From assembly GCA_028023455.1 (NCBI GenBank), contig JAQFVV010012423.1, forward strand, positions 7,482,269 to 7,546,268: DNA of 64,000 bases. Reading direction: 5' to 3'. Each line of letters opens with the position of its first letter. The first letter of the stretch is position 1. Origin of the DNA: Epiperipatus broadwayi. Its lineage: Eukaryota > Onychophora > Udeonychophora > Euonychophora > Peripatidae. The notes under the pieces were generated by a model. The model did not search any database. It was not told the origin of the DNA and saw only the letters and a list, made by a program, of their open reading frames with translations. The position numbers and the translations under genes are program-made. Of the stretch, positions 12,455 through 26,464 are shown in pieces.

Positions 12455-13800
12455 AATCTTTGATGAAAGGAGAAATTTCAAAAAATCATGGCATCATTAT
12501 TGATATCTTAAAAGAAACGGTTAAAATAATCAAATTATTGGCAAAACTATATGCTAAATGTCTGAACTATAAAGATTTACCTTATGTGTAATGCAATAAT
12601 AATACTGATATTTAAGAAAAGTGATGAAAAAATTTAGAAATTACAGACTTATTGCTTCAACAAATTTTGGATTCTAATCAACCAAAAGAAAAGACTAGAT
12701 TCAAAAGTAGTTTTAATGCAGTGACTCATATCCAAATATTGAGAGAAGTTATAGAAAGGATTGATGAATATGAGTTGCCATAATGTTTTGGATTTAAAAA
12801 TTATGAAAAAGCATTTGATTATTCTCTAAGCATTTTTATGGTAATTAAAAAACATTGGATTATCTAGATTATATGATTAAGATATTTCCAAATTCTGAAA
12901 AATATTTATCAGAATGCAACAGCAATGACTAGATTGCATAGTAATACTAGGAAGATTAACACTGAGAAAGGTATACAACAGGGTGACTTTATAGCTCCAA
13001 AACTTTTTTATAGCAGTTTTGCAAGAAGTATTTTGTGGATTAAATGGAAATTATTCAAATTATCTAGATTTTACTGATGATATTGTTATTTTATAAAATG
13101 ATGTTCAGAACTTCCTGAAAGTAAGAAAGTAGAAACTAAAGATGAATGTAAAAAGAGTAAAATATTTTAATGTTTAATGGATTTACTCAACAGAAGAAAT
13201 AAATATTGATAATGATGAGTTAGAAGAAGTTAACAACTACAAATACCTTGGTCAGATTATTAATACAGATGGAAACACAATGAATGAAATTAATTGTAAA
13301 ATTAAACTTGAATGAAGAGCGTAGAAATAACACTATTGAAAGGAAATAAGCCTTTGTATTTGAAAATGGTTTCTAATAGATGTGTTTTACCAGTTCTTAC
13401 TTATGAATCTGAAACTTGTACACATAACAGAGTAGTATAGAAATTTCAGTCCACTCAACGAAGTATGGAGAAATGTATTTTGGAAGTAATAATAAGAGCT
13501 TCAAAGTGAAGTATTTGGGTGATAGAACAAATAGATATCACTGATATCCTTGAAAGAATTGATTAAATTTAATAGATTTGAAGTTAGACATATTTCTTGA
13601 AGAGATTACAGTAGATGGACAGTTTAAGTCTTAAAGTAGATCCCAAGAGATTGTAAAAGATCCAGAAGGAGACCATATATGAGATAAATAGATGAAATAT
13701 GGATGTTTGGTCAAGTGATATGGAGAAGAGAGACTATGAATTAGAGAAATTGAATTAAATTTAGAAAGACTATCATTTTGTAGTGGGTTGATAATGGAAT
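12455..13800 (+). mobile_element. RTE-type LINE reverse transcriptase relic
   Basis: Blocks in order: a GIIIDILKE-like start (about 12490-12515), an AIIILIFKKSDEK-like RT block (about 12590-12630), YEKAFD-like codons near 12800, NYKYLGQII (13235-13261), a VLTYE block near 13395, and the C-terminal WxxxxARRD area with RDCKRSRRRP near 13640-13675. There are many stops and frameshifts. The 3' end shares TGTAGTGGGTTGATAATGG with the 17.1-kb copy. Confidence 0.65.
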
Positions 13801-13859
13801 AAGCTGATAGTAATGATGAACTACTAATTCATTGCTATCAATGCTTATTTTTTTTTAGA

Positions 13860-15420
13860 AATGCCACTGACATTGTTTTAATCTTTCTTGCTTTCACTTA
13901 TGATAGATTTTGTAGCAACTTTAGTAATGTCATTAGATTTTTATTCTCTTGCTTCCCATTTTAATGCCAGAAGTATTTCTCATAAAGCTGATGTAAAAAT
14001 GAAGGAATGAAATTACTCAACTGTGTATCTTTCTCATTGTTAATTTTAGTGTCCTCATAAAGTCGAGTTGTAATATTTGCATGATGTTAAATTTTCTTTC
14101 GAATTTGATAGTATCTTGAGAATTTGTCTTGGGTGTTCTAAAGCTTTAATCATAGTCAGAAATATTTATACTATCAAATGCCTTTTCATACTCTACAATT
14201 TTAATGACTCATAGTCATTGTTCTTTTTTTATAGCTTATCTTAATAATTGTTTGAGTTTAATGTTTTATAATATTAGCAAAAATCATTTGTATAATTTCA
14301 GAAGACTAATAGATTTGTAATCCATTTTTCATTATTCATAAATATTTAATATTTTTCCAGTCATCAGATTATATCATTTAGATATTTGATATATAATTTT
14401 GCCAATAAAGTATTTTTTTTATTTATTTTATCTGATTTTTTTAAAAATATCCATCATGATTCTGTCTTCCCATGGAGTTTTCTTATACTTCACTAATTTA
14501 ACTGTATGTTATCTCTTTGTTTTATAATATATGACATTGGTATCATAATTATAAGAACTCTTATTTTTTTCTTTTTTTTGTTATTATTTTTAATTCTAAA
14601 CAATTTTCTTTCTAATAACAAAATATTTTATGTTTTTAAACATTAATCTGATATAGCTTTTTTTACCATGTGTATGATCAGGTGGGTCAGCAATATGAGA
14701 TGGCATGAAAAGTTGAAGGTCGAGTGAAATACTGAGTTCAAATCCCTTATATATTACATTGTATATGTGCAGGTGTATGTAAGCCTGTACAGAGTATTAA
14801 TTTATATATTTTACAGTTACATATTTTTCTTATCATTAACTTTTTCTCCATTTCATTATATAGGATCTCAGATATTTTCTCTTTTTAAATATTTTTGTAT
14901 TCCACTTTTCTGAAAACATGACTCTTTTAGTTAAAAATTAATTGTGTCCCCCCCCCCCCACTGTTCTTAGCTAAAGTATGTAATGTTCTTACTGATCTTA
15001 TTCAACTGCAAAATATTTTCAATGTTTGTTAATATTTTGAAGCTATTCCTACATTGTAGACTAAATTTAGAGTATTTTTGAAGGTTAGAGATATCTATGA
15101 TGATTCTGTCTTTTGCTCCTAACTTTGCATCAGTATTACATTTCATTAATTGATGATTACTTCCTGTGTTGAATCTACTACCTATGTTGAATCTGCTAAG
15201 CACATTATTATCTTAAAACACAAATTTTATATTAATCAAAATATAATTCAATTCTATTGCATCCTCATTTAGGTGCTTACATATCCATTGTGAATCCTTT
15301 TTGGAATTTTTCCACCCCTCCCCCCCAAAAAAAAAAATCATAATATACAGCTGTTGTTTTTTTTTTTTGTTTGTTTCTGTAAATTCTAGAAACCTTATAT
15401 TTTCTCTTATTTCTATAATC
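13860..15420 (-). mobile_element. RTE-type LINE relic (nuclease end and RT start)
   Basis: On the minus strand, 14199-14168 encodes VEYEKAFDSI, the RT block 'DYEKAFDS'. The stretch 15203-14967 encodes RFNTGSNHQLMKC, like the SDHxLxxxK end of the AP-type endonuclease domain. Minus-strand order is therefore nuclease (about 15.2 kb), linker, then RT (about 14.2 kb). It is pseudogenised. It adjoins the plus-strand relic at 12.5-13.8 kb in inverted orientation. Confidence 0.6.
14685..14800 (+). mobile_element. Possible degenerate tRNA-derived SINE
   Basis: GAGTTCAAATCCC (about 14731-14743) resembles a B box, with GGGTCAGCAATATGAGA upstream. It lies within the minus-strand LINE relic, as an insertion would. 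No tRNA fold closes. Confidence 0.3.
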
Positions 15421-16734
15421 ATGTCCCTATTTTTTGGATTATAGTATTAAAATATTTCATAACTTAAAACATATGTCAGTTAAAAAGCAGATCGTTTTTA
15501 ATGTACATGTATTTTAATTTTATTCTTCAGTCTTTTTTGTAAGAAATGATTAGTACATATATATTATTTATATCTGATTTCATGTAAATGTTTGTTAGTG
15601 AAGCCAAAAGCTTGGATTATATAGTAATTTTCTCCTTATTTCTATGTTTTATATATTTTTTATTTCTATGTTTTATCTAATGTTTACTTGACTCTTTCTA
15701 TTAGTTTTTATTTCATGTTAAGAGAACTGTACCATATTTCTTACTTCAATCATCTCTGCCAGGAAATTCATAAATCTTCCTACTTCCTTTGAATGTTTAT
15801 TAAGAATATTTTGAGTAATTATTTTTAACCTTATATGGAATTATTTTAAAATAAAGTTAATGTGAAGAGTTTAGATTATAATTTTTGTAAATGGAATTGA
15901 CTGTCTAAGAATTCACATGATACATTAATGTTTAATTTTTTATTCAAATTATATGAGCTCAAGTTGAAATGTAAAAAAGCAGTTACTAAAATATTGTATA
16001 TGTATATAGACATAAACATATATATATAGTATAAGGTCTACATATGCAAAAAAGCGACACGGAATTTGAATCTCATCCAAATTCTGACAAAAGGTTTCTA
16101 CTAAGATTTCCAACTGTCATGACCATGATAAATTCTCATATACTATATATAAAAATAGTCTATATGATTTATAAACTAAGATTGTAAAAGTATATATATT
16201 ATGTATTTACTTATAGTTTGATGGGTAACAATATTATTTAAATTAAGTTTCTTCAGTTAGAATGAAAACTATCAACTTTCGTTGTTCGTTTGTTTTGATT
16301 ATAATCTTTTATAAATAATAATAATAAACAATTGTAAAATGCAAATTAATTTACATTATGTAAATTGGAGAACCATACACGAAAGCTCCATATTTATTTT
16401 CCTTTCAATTTGAATCATCTGTGTTTTATACAATGATAAAATTATGATGAACTCAAGAATAAAAATATTTCTGATTTGAAACCAGTTGACACTTTGGGTG
16501 CTCAAATGTAGCATGACTGAGCAAATAACCAATTATTTTTTCATCACAACTGAAATATTATAATTGTGAAAATATTTTTACATGTTTGAATAGATCTGTA
16601 AATAAATAGTGTTTCTTATGGTCTAATTATAATATAACCATGTCAAGTTCTGAGCATAGAATGGTAGATGTCTATAATTAGGTTTACTTTATTAAAAGAC
16701 ATATATCTCTTAATTTCATTTTACCTGTGAATTA

Positions 16735-17170
16735 AATGTCAACTACTTCTTCCTTATGGATCTGAGACTTGGACACTTAATAGAAGAGCAATACAGAGAC
16801 TTCAGATCACTCAAAGAAGTATGGAGAGATGCATGTTGGGAGTAACAAGAAGAGATCAAAAATGCAATATATGGGTAAGAGAACAAACAAGTGTTACTGA
16901 CCTCATTGAAAAAATTAAAAGACTGAAATGGAGTTGGGCTGGAAATATTGCTAGAAGAGATGATAATAGATGGACAATTGAAATCTTAAACTGGATTCCA
17001 AGAGATTGTAAAAGATCCAGAAAGAGGCCTCATGTGAGATGGATGAAATAAGAAAGTGTGCAGGCGTGATGTGGAGAAGAGAAGCTAAAGATCAGAGATG
17101 GATTGAACTTGGAGAGACCTTCATCCTGCAGTGGATTGATAATGGTTGATGGTGATGACTGATAGCACCT
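16735..17170 (+). mobile_element. RTE-type LINE C-terminal fragment
   Basis: An open stretch of 76 codons (16821-17051) encodes MERCMLGVTRRDQ, WSWAGNIARRD and RPHVRWM blocks. These are the C-terminal end of the reverse transcriptase ORF in RTE-like LINEs common in invertebrates. An upstream frame holds a LPYGSETWTLN-like block (about 16745-16785). A 5'-truncated dead copy, and the best preserved of the RTE pieces here. Confidence 0.75.
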
Positions 17171-17179
17171 AATTACTAT

Positions 17180-18750
17180 TTTTTTTAATGTTTCTTTTTA
17201 TCTGATTAATATTAACTTGATTAATTTTCCCTTTTATCAAATAGTCAGATGGTTGGAAAATCAAATGATAAAACAGTGTACAATATCTCCATGTGTTTCT
17301 TTTTTTCAGCTGAGAATCCTCTAATGTTTAATTCTTGGCTCATTTATTTATTTATTTTTCACATTGACAATATTAAATTTATTTAAATTCTCTTAATGCA
17401 GGTGAAAAACCATTAAGATAGAATTTTTGATTGTTGAGCTTCTCTGGGTCAATTATTACTAGATGAAGAGAATATGTAGTACTAATTCAATAATATTTCC
17501 CTTACTCCCTTATAAATTTTCTGTGCTCTTAAAGCATCCATGTGTTGAAATTTAAATATTAATATCCATTAATCTTAATATATCAAGTAATGGATTGGTT
17601 GCAATACATTCTATATTTAAAGTTATTTTTATATTGGTGTAGCATCTTTATATGCTAATAAAATATAAAAAAATATTTATTAAATAAAAAAAAAATTCCC
17701 TCTCATGTTTAGAGTGAATAACGTAATTGGTGATAGTAATCTAAGTATTAATTTTTATATCTATAGCATATCGTATATATTTAAGAGAAAACCATTTTTT
17801 TTTCTCCTACATCATGTGAGCCAGTATTATATAATTAAATGCTAAGTAAGCCAGAGTAGTGATATGACTTGTAATCTCAGTTATATAACCTATCTTTATG
17901 AAACGATACTTCATACTTAGTTGAAATGGTTGTGAAGAAATATTTGGGAGCTAATGTAGAAATTTGTATAATTGATTTAATACTTTTTGGGAACCATCTA
18001 GTTTATAACCACAAATAAAATGTCATCACTGCTAACTTTCAGACAAATTAATGATATGGATCTATCCAGATATACATTTTGATAACATGCACTGCTGTGT
18101 ATGCAAATGAGAAACAAAATGTTTACATTGAAATTTGAATGAAATATGCATTCTAAAAATATATAATTTCATTTTATAATGTAAAATTATATAGTCTGAT
18201 GTATATCTGGAAACTGAAGGCAGCAATTGAATGTTAGAAAATGTGTTAATCTTTAGTGAATAATAACTGGGAAAAAAGATCCTATTTTAATTCAGTGAGG
18301 CCGTGATATACAATACTTCACTTATATACTAGCGAAAATTTATGTATGGTCATGTTTGTTAATAATATTTGTTTCGCTTACATTAAAAGCACATGCATAT
18401 TATTCTTTACAAATTTGATATGTAACAATATTTTTTTAGTATTTTTCCTAATCAATAAATTGTGTCAGAAACCTTAAAGTTTGAATCTAAAATGGGATGA
18501 TTGCATAGATTGTGAAATCAATATACTCTTAAATCATCAAAACAGTTAGAGAAGCCATAGTCTACTAATAAAGAGATTTCCAGACGAGTAAAAAAAATTG
18601 TAGAACGGATATCCAGAGTATGTTTAATTGTGATGAAAGTCTTAACATTTTGATGTTATAATTTTTTGAGTGAATGTGAATGAGTGAATACCCAATAAAT
18701 ATATATCTGAATGTGCTCTCTCAATATTAAGTTTTTTTAAAAAAAAAATT
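17180..18750. other. AT-rich non-coding stretch
   Basis: No coding sequence or clear element was seen. Confidence 0.5.
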
Positions 18751-18759
18751 TGTTTATAC

Positions 18760-21216
18760 TAGGGGTGGCAACCACCGGCCTATTGATCACATCCACCCCA
18801 TGATAATGTCGAATCTGGCCTGCTGCATGAATAGACAAAATCCATATCTAATGAATTATTAAGAGACTAGAAAACTGCCAACTTTGTATAGTTAATGGCA
18901 ATAGAGAAGCAATGATCTTATTGACAACATAAGCAGCAAAATTAACATTCTAATAGGATTGCAATGATGCACTTGTATATGCATGATGCAGTAATGGTGG
19001 GCATAAAGTAACATTGAATTTATGCCACTACAATACTATATGCAGCAAATAGCAAAAGCACACACTTGCTTATTTGTTGAATTGTAGGCTATAAATTATT
19101 AGTTTGGAGCAGTGTAGTGTGCAGTTAACCAGCTGATGCTATGCACACATAGTATTATTTTAGCATTGATCGAAGGAAGTTTCTTTGGATTTCATCGACT
19201 TTTTATTGAAAAAAATAATATTGTTGCATATTGTTTATAAGTAAGTTTATCCTTTTCTAATTATTAGAATGTTTAATTTAATATAATTTATAGACATAAA
19301 ATGAGCCAATTAAAGAAAAGAAAAATTGATGCTTAACTGCTGCATTTTTAATGATAATTGGACATTCCAATATATAATTGCAAATATAGACAATAAAGCA
19401 ATTTGTTTGGTTTGTAATGAAACTAATTCCATTTTTAAAGAATATAATTTTAAGAAGCACTTTTTAACGCAACATTTCAACAAATTTAACGTATTTTCAC
19501 TGGAACAAATGTTAATTGAAGCAGAAAAATTAAGAAGGGTTTATGTAAACAACAAAATACTTTGAAAAGTTTGGCAAATACTGACAGAGCTTTGATAAAA
19601 GCTAGTGCTAGTTACATTGTTGCACATAAGGTTGTAAAATAATGCACATCATTTTCTGACCTGGAATTAGTAAAGGAATACTTAATAGATATTGCTGATT
19701 TATTATGCCCTGATAAATTTAAGAAAGATGTTTTAAAAAATTAGTCTCACAAAGAACTTTTGTGAGGCACATTGATAATATTTCAAGAAGTTTATATGAT
19801 CAATTAAAATTAAAATTGGAAGATTAAGTACTTATTATGCACCGGCTTTAGATGAGTCATGTGCCATTACCGATATAAATAACAGTTTTGAAATTATAGA
19901 GTAATTACTTTCTGCAAATCCTATGAAAGATACAATTACTGGTGAAAATTTTTTTTATAGCCTTTCAAGAAGCTTTGCAAAAGCGGTGTCCTAGTTTGAC
20001 AGGAAAAAACACTGGATTATTAAAACGAATAAACAATGAAAAAAAGCATATTCAATGAAAAGAATTATTTTTTTTACATTGTATAATTCATCAAGGAATC
20101 CTTTGCAAAAGGGTTCTAAAACTGAAGCATGTTTTATCAATTGTTACAAAAGTAGTTAATTTTATTGGTGACAGAGCTTTAAATCACCAGTAATTCATAA
20201 CATTTTTGAAAAGAATTGAATGTGATTTTATCGATATTCTGTCTCATGCAAACATAAGATGGCTTAGTGTTGCAAAAGTGTTAAAATGATTTCATAATTT
20301 GTTGGATGAAATTATTAATTTCTTAAATGTTAAAAATAAGCTTAATGAATTTTGTGAATTAAAAGGTGAACAGTGGCTGAATGACTTTTTCTTCTCTGAT
20401 GATGTGATGAATTAAATTTATTATTACAAGGGAAAAGATTATTTATTTATGATATGTATACAAATGTCATAGCATTTACAACAAAACTAAAGTTATTTTC
20501 ACTACAATGTCAAAAGGAACAGTTGACTCACTTTCCAATCTTGCAAAAAAGAGAAAAAAACAAAATATTCTTCAATGAATTTACCAGATGATTTGTAGAT
20601 TTCACAGAATTTTTAAAGATCTATCTTTAGTACGCCTGTAATTTATTTGTAATGATGCACACTTTATGTCAGTTGGAACTAATAAATTTGCAATCAAATT
20701 TATTATTAAAGAGCTAATTTTCTGGAAAAACAATAACAGACTTTTAAGTCTCTTTAAATCCAGAAATGTTTAAAAATATTCTGGATAATGCACCAAGATA
20801 TTTGGCATTCTTTGGATCCATATATGTGAAACTACATTTTCTTTAATAAAAATACAAAGAGCAAAATCAGATCACAAATAATGGATGAAGATTTAGAAAC
20901 CATTCTACGATTAACTACTTGTGAATTGAATCCCTCACATTAAAGTTTTTGTAACAATAAGTTTTCTGTATTTACTTTGTTATCATGACAATAAAAATAT
21001 TTGTTAAAAATTTTAGTTTTTATCTATAATCGATTAAATAGGTCATTGAATTTTGTAATCACATTTTTTTAAAAAAAATGTTAATAATTTGATAATTTAA
21101 GTAATTCAACATTTTTTGGGTTCTGAATTTTTGTTAAATTGTTCAATTTATTCCAGTTAGCATCACGATAAGAAAATATACTTCGGCTCACTGATGAAAA
21201 ATGTTGCCCTCCCCTG
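18760..21216 (+). mobile_element. Complete but dead hAT-family DNA transposon
   Basis: Both ends are defined: the left starts TAGGGGTGGCAAC, the right ends GTTGCCCTCCCCTG, forming imperfect terminal inverted repeats. An exact 8-bp target duplication, GTTTATAC, flanks it at 18752-18759 and 21217-21224, as is standard for hAT. The 2457-bp interior carries a transposase relic of the type related to GTF2IRD2/ZBED-like proteins. Confidence 0.85.
19302..20935 (+). pseudogene. hAT transposase relic (GTF2IRD2/ZBED-like group)
   Basis: After an ATG at 19302 encoding MSQLKKRKIDA there is a frameshift. The next frame gives a BED-like zinc finger: the IFNDNWTFQY block, then CLVCNE with a downstream HFLTQHF (CxxC..HxxxxH). 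Later frames give VVNFIGDRALNHQ and HANIRWLSVAKVLK (about 20150-20290), core blocks of this transposase group. Near 20770-20835, PRYLAFFGSIYVK matches the C-terminal dimerisation region. Several stops and frame changes show it is inactive. Confidence 0.75.
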
Positions 21217-21224
21217 GTTTATAC

Positions 21225-24200
21225 TATAATCTTAACTTTTACATGCATACTGTGTACATAAAAAATGTTATATACGTATATGTTAAATGGCACTGCACAT
21301 GTGCAGTTTAATAAACTATATTCTATTCTAATCAAATCTTATCAACAAAGGTTGAGAAGATTTATATGAGGCACAATGTGTATGCAAGAGGAGCTTGCAA
21401 TAAGATAAAACATCATTAGTTTGAAATTCCTGGTTCCAAATATTTTTCAGTTGTGTGAATTTTTTGGAATTCAAGACTGAATCTTTTATACTGTAAGCCT
21501 AAACTATGCTAGGATTGGGGAGATAAAAATTAGATTTATTAATCTATAGGTATTTATTGATTTTTTTAAAAAAAATTTTTATATGTGAATAAATTAATTT
21601 TTAATCTTAAAGATGTCTTTGAAATTTTGTGTGGATTATAGAAATTTTGATTAATAGTTATTCTGATGAATAGTATTCTGACTGTAATGAACTTAATATA
21701 TGAATTTATATATATAATAGAAATTTGTTGCATAAGTCAGTTTTTCCCAAATAAAGATATATTTAAGAAATAAAACAATAATATTCACAATATTTTATTC
21801 CAAGTCCTCCTTGCATATATTACAATAAACCCCAACAAAATAGCTATTGTAGGTAATGGAGAAAACTTATTTAGCCTTAGGGAGCTTATCTATCACTTAG
21901 TAGTAAGTGATAGTTTCTGGTAATCATCAAAGGCAAGGTTATCTCTGTTTACGGGGATAAAATCTTATTTCTATTCTTTAATAAAATAATATTATTTACA
22001 CAAATTTGGTTTAGAAATACATTTTCAATTGTATAAATACAGTCCATTTCAGCTGTCTAAAAGACAGAAGTCACATGATATCTCAAGTCAAGTTTAATAT
22101 TCATCTCTCAATTCAATAAATTAAACTCTCTCTGAATGAATATTGCTTTTTTCTTCTTGCAATTCTTATCATTATGCTCTTCTGCTACAATTTTAACATT
22201 ATTAAAATCAAACATATTTTAGTTCATAATTTAGAAAGATTAGATTGCATTCTTAAATTATTTGACTTTGATTGACCTATTATATAATAGTATGTAATAA
22301 ACAATGACCATTGAAATGTTTAATGAGTGTATACCATGATTCTCTAATATATAAAAAAAAATACAATGAAATTTAGTATATTACTTTTCTGATCTTTGCA
22401 AAATTATTAATCAACATTTTTGTGTGTGTAGATTTTATATATGTGAGCCTTCATTTATATACTTACATATTAGGTAAAAGTCATTTGTTAATATTAATCA
22501 ATAGTTAAGATTGACTGCAGTGAGAAGCATTCTATGATCACATAGATCTTGTGATGTAAATAAAATTATATTAAAAATAAATATTTTTCAAAAATTAAAT
22601 CTAGTTAGTACTTCAGTCAATATATTTTTTAAAAAAATAATAATTTGTTTTAAGTATATTGTAGATTTTTTAAATTGTTCTGTGTATCCAGATAGGGAAA
22701 TGTACAAATAGCCAAATCATTATTTAAAAGGAAAAAAGAAATAAATTATATATATGAGAATTTAGTATATAATAATAGAAACTAAACAAATTTAACACAT
22801 TCTAATCAGATTGGCTAACAGTAATGTCTCAACTGATCATTCAGTAGATAGAATATTTTGTGCAAATAGTTTTGCCACCCAGAAAATGTATATTACATTT
22901 TTATGTTGAAACTAAATGCATTAAACTAACTTTGGCGTGCCCTCATAATATTGCCTTTTCACTCTAAATTATATGTTGAATTATAGTCAGTAAAAGGCAA
23001 ACCTATTACTAGTATTTGTGGAAATCAGAGTAGAAATACAATTGGAAATTCACATTCCATATATATAAATATTTAAAAGTTAATTATAAGTATTAGTGAA
23101 CAACATTTAAATAAATTATCCAGCTTTTCTACATAATTTAATGATTCGAGGCTTCTAAATACCGAGATCTCAGACCACAGCAAGCTCTACAGAGTGAATG
23201 CCTTGCAACAGTGTAAAAAGAATATAGCTATGTATAGATAAACACGTTCAATTGTATCTAATACATTTTAATTTATTTTAATAAAAAAAAAAAAATACCG
23301 AGATTTTAGAATAAATTGTATTAAGAGGATAGATGGAAGTATTAAGTACATGAATAGCAAAGAACTGAAAATGATCATATGTTATTATTTGGTCATAATG
23401 CTGTATTGCCTAATTAATTTTACCTATATTCTGGAAGGTCATTATCATTACCAGCAACTTATGAGTATGGTCATTCTATCTCCAGAAGAAAAAAAATACA
23501 TAAATATATCTACATATATTATATGCTGGTCCTTTATTTAATATGTTGCAATGCTCTCTTGTTTATTCTTTTATAAACATAACAAGCTTCTTGGACAACT
23601 ATTGCTAAGAACATGACTACCAGTTAGTCAAAAGCATGCTTAAAAGTATTAAACCAAGCTTTTCTTTATATATATTTTATACATATTTACTTTGAATTAC
23701 AATGCTCTCTTATAACTTCTTCTATAGTGAACTTTATTTTTTGAAATACTTCTATATCTTTTCTAATTTTAGCTCTCAGTCATGATCTCAGAGTGTAAGG
23801 ATTCATTTTTTAAGATTTTTTTTTTTTTTTTTGGGGGGGGGGGGATATATTATAAATGGGGTATCTTAGGAAAATGATGCTCAAGTTCATTATATAAAAA
23901 ATTATTAGCATTTATTCATTTCACATGCCCAGTCCAATTAAGATGTGCTATTATATCCACCAAGCTGAAGATTATACTGATTGGTCTTATAATCTTATCA
24001 TTGTATTTTTAGAATCTTGTACAACATCCTTAAATTACATTTTTGTAGTGCCTTTATGTTACTTGATAGAAGATTCAGATGTCACTTCTACACAATATAG
24101 TGGAAAAAATAACAGCTCTGAATACTTATTTAATTGCAGTTGTTAAATTACTATGATGAAATAATCCAACTTTTTAATTTGTTAAATACAATACTGGCAC

Positions 24201-24515
24201 ATTGGAATCTGTGCTGCATCTCAACATTTAGATCCTTCTTTCTATCAATATGTTTAAATTTATTTATATTCTGAAATTGATAACTATTGATTTAGAAAAT
24301 TCTTGGAAGATTTTACTTCTATCATTGTTTAATAAGAGATTAATCTTTTAAATATTAATTACTAAATCAAAGTTTGTAGGTTGCATTTTAAACATGCAGA
24401 TATCTTTTAAATTGGCAAGAATCGTACAATCATCTATAAGTCACGAAAGTGAAATTCTTCATTTGACTTACCATTATTCTGAAATATGTACTCCCATAAC
24501 AATCATAAAATATGT
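21225..24515. other. AT-rich non-coding stretch
   Basis: No gene was recognised. It includes a perfect small hairpin (TATCACTTA / TAAGTGATA, about 21890-21911) and a poly(T) run followed by a poly(G) run at about 23815-23845. Confidence 0.5.
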
Positions 24516-24517
24516 GT

Positions 24518-24645
24518 GATAACTGAAACACAGGTTTATTATATACCTATGTCTATATATGTAATATATAGGGTATATGAGCACAGACTTTCACATGACC
24601 CGCCACTCTCCACTCTATCTAATAACACTGAGTGTGTATGGAGTT
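24518..24645 (+). mobile_element. Left-end fragment of the foldback element family
   Basis: It starts CTGAAACACAGG and continues through GAGCACAGACTTTCACA to the CTCCACTCTATCTAATAAC region shared with the 4.1- and 55.1-kb copies. The remainder of the element is missing after about 24640. Confidence 0.65.
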
Positions 24646-24659
24646 CTAGTATTTGTAAA

Positions 24660-26440
24660 ATTGAAAAGTAGTAATATCAGATAACTAGATATTTATTACT
24701 TTAAGTCTGTAATATTGTGATAGCTCCTGAAATCTTTGGATGAGCAATAAAATAAAAAAAAATTTTTGTTGACTTCATGTTATTCAAACTATTTATTTAT
24801 ATTCCCCATCCTAGAACTCTTCCTATCAGTCTCTTCTCTCTCCTTTTTAATTTTTTACTTTTTCCAATTTGAAGAAAATTGTACTTACCTAAGTATAGCA
24901 TATAGTATAAACTAAACATTTTTACAGACAGATTAATTTGTGCTATGTATCTGTAATATGTGACGTCTTATAGAGCATGGGTTTCAGAATAGGTATCCTT
25001 TTAGCAAGGATCTAAGGTGGAACATAGAAAGAATGGGATACAATAGCAAATATCATTACTAAATGATAAAATACTTTTTATTGTTAATGGTAATATTTAT
25101 TCACCAAATGTTTTTTTAAAATAGATAATATGCAGAAAACTACATGTAAAATGCATATTGATGTTATTTTTTTATAATCCTATTTAACAAACATAATAGA
25201 AGTTAATTTTAAATTTTACTATTATTTTCGAAACATGTCTTTTATTTTTTTGACATTCATATTCGTGTGGAAATTGATCGACATTAAAAGAGAATCTTCT
25301 AAATAAATGTAACTTAAAACTTATAACTTTTTTTTTTGTTAGAGATGATTCATTTTTCGCAATTGGTGAGAAATTGCTCTATTTTTTTTCTTCTTTTGAT
25401 TAAACAATGATATCTTATTACATTTTTTTAAAGATCTGACAAAATTTTTAAAAATTGAACATGAAAATATAATACAAGATTGTTCAACTTTATCCTGAGG
25501 ATAGAGCAGTTACAAATAGCGATTCAAATAGTAGGCAATATATACTTGATATTACGTCAGATAAGGAATTAACAGCTTTTTTTACTTCTGCCCAGAATTT
25601 TTTCTCAAGTGGTCACAAAGAGAAACTGCATAAAAATCTTAAGTGATATATATCAGTATTCCAATTGAAGAATAAAAAAGTTCTAGCTGCAACAATATAG
25701 CTATATAACTCCTATGCTTCATGGCTCTATTTCACAAATTTAAATACTAGTAATACTAAAAAAAAACATCTTTACAAATGAAATATTTCTGTTATACTTC
25801 AATTAATATTTTGGCGGAGGGAAACCATCAATGAACTGAATATTGTATGCACAGTCACTTCATCAAGTGAAACAGTTTTTGAACCAATTGTGAAGATATT
25901 CATGCTAAAATAAAAATAAAAACCATTAGAATAATTTAATGAGAGTATTATGTATAAAAATAGAATATGCAAATTTGTCAACTCTGTTGGCTGGCAATAC
26001 TAATTAAATTATGAAAAGTATTTTAAAAAAGTCATAGCAAAAGCCATCAAATATCAAGCTATTCATTAGTGATATCGACAATATTATTATAACCCTTGTG
26101 GTGTATAGAATACACCCAGAAAACATTCCAGTTGCTAAATATTTTTAATATATAACATTGATTTTAAAATAGGATGAGATTGGTTCTTTCCATTTAAAAA
26201 TGAAACACAAATCAAATATGTAAGCCACAGATGTGCTTCATGATAAATAATAAGAATCAATAATTGTCAAAAAACAAATTGATCTTAGGTAAGTATGATT
26301 TCTAAAAAATTGTCTGCTGCTGACAAAAAGTTTCACATTAGAAGCAAACAATGAAGAATAGCATTTCAATATATTAAAGAATTTAAAACATATGTAGGGA
26401 TTGGGTGTGCTCCAAAGAGTGACCCTTTTCTTCAATTATT
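24660..26440. other. AT-rich non-coding stretch with one protein-like remnant
   Basis: About 25470-25650 (+) has a short broken frame (reading SDSNSRQYILDITSDKEL) that I do not recognise. It may be transposon-derived. Nothing else is supported. Confidence 0.35.
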
Positions 26441-26464
26441 TGGTTAACCGCAACCTTATTATAT

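Noticed and set aside
23810-23850. Poly(T) then poly(G) tract as a regulatory or quadruplex element
   Set aside because: A single homopolymer G run next to a T run is as likely a simple-repeat or sequencing feature. No further support was seen.
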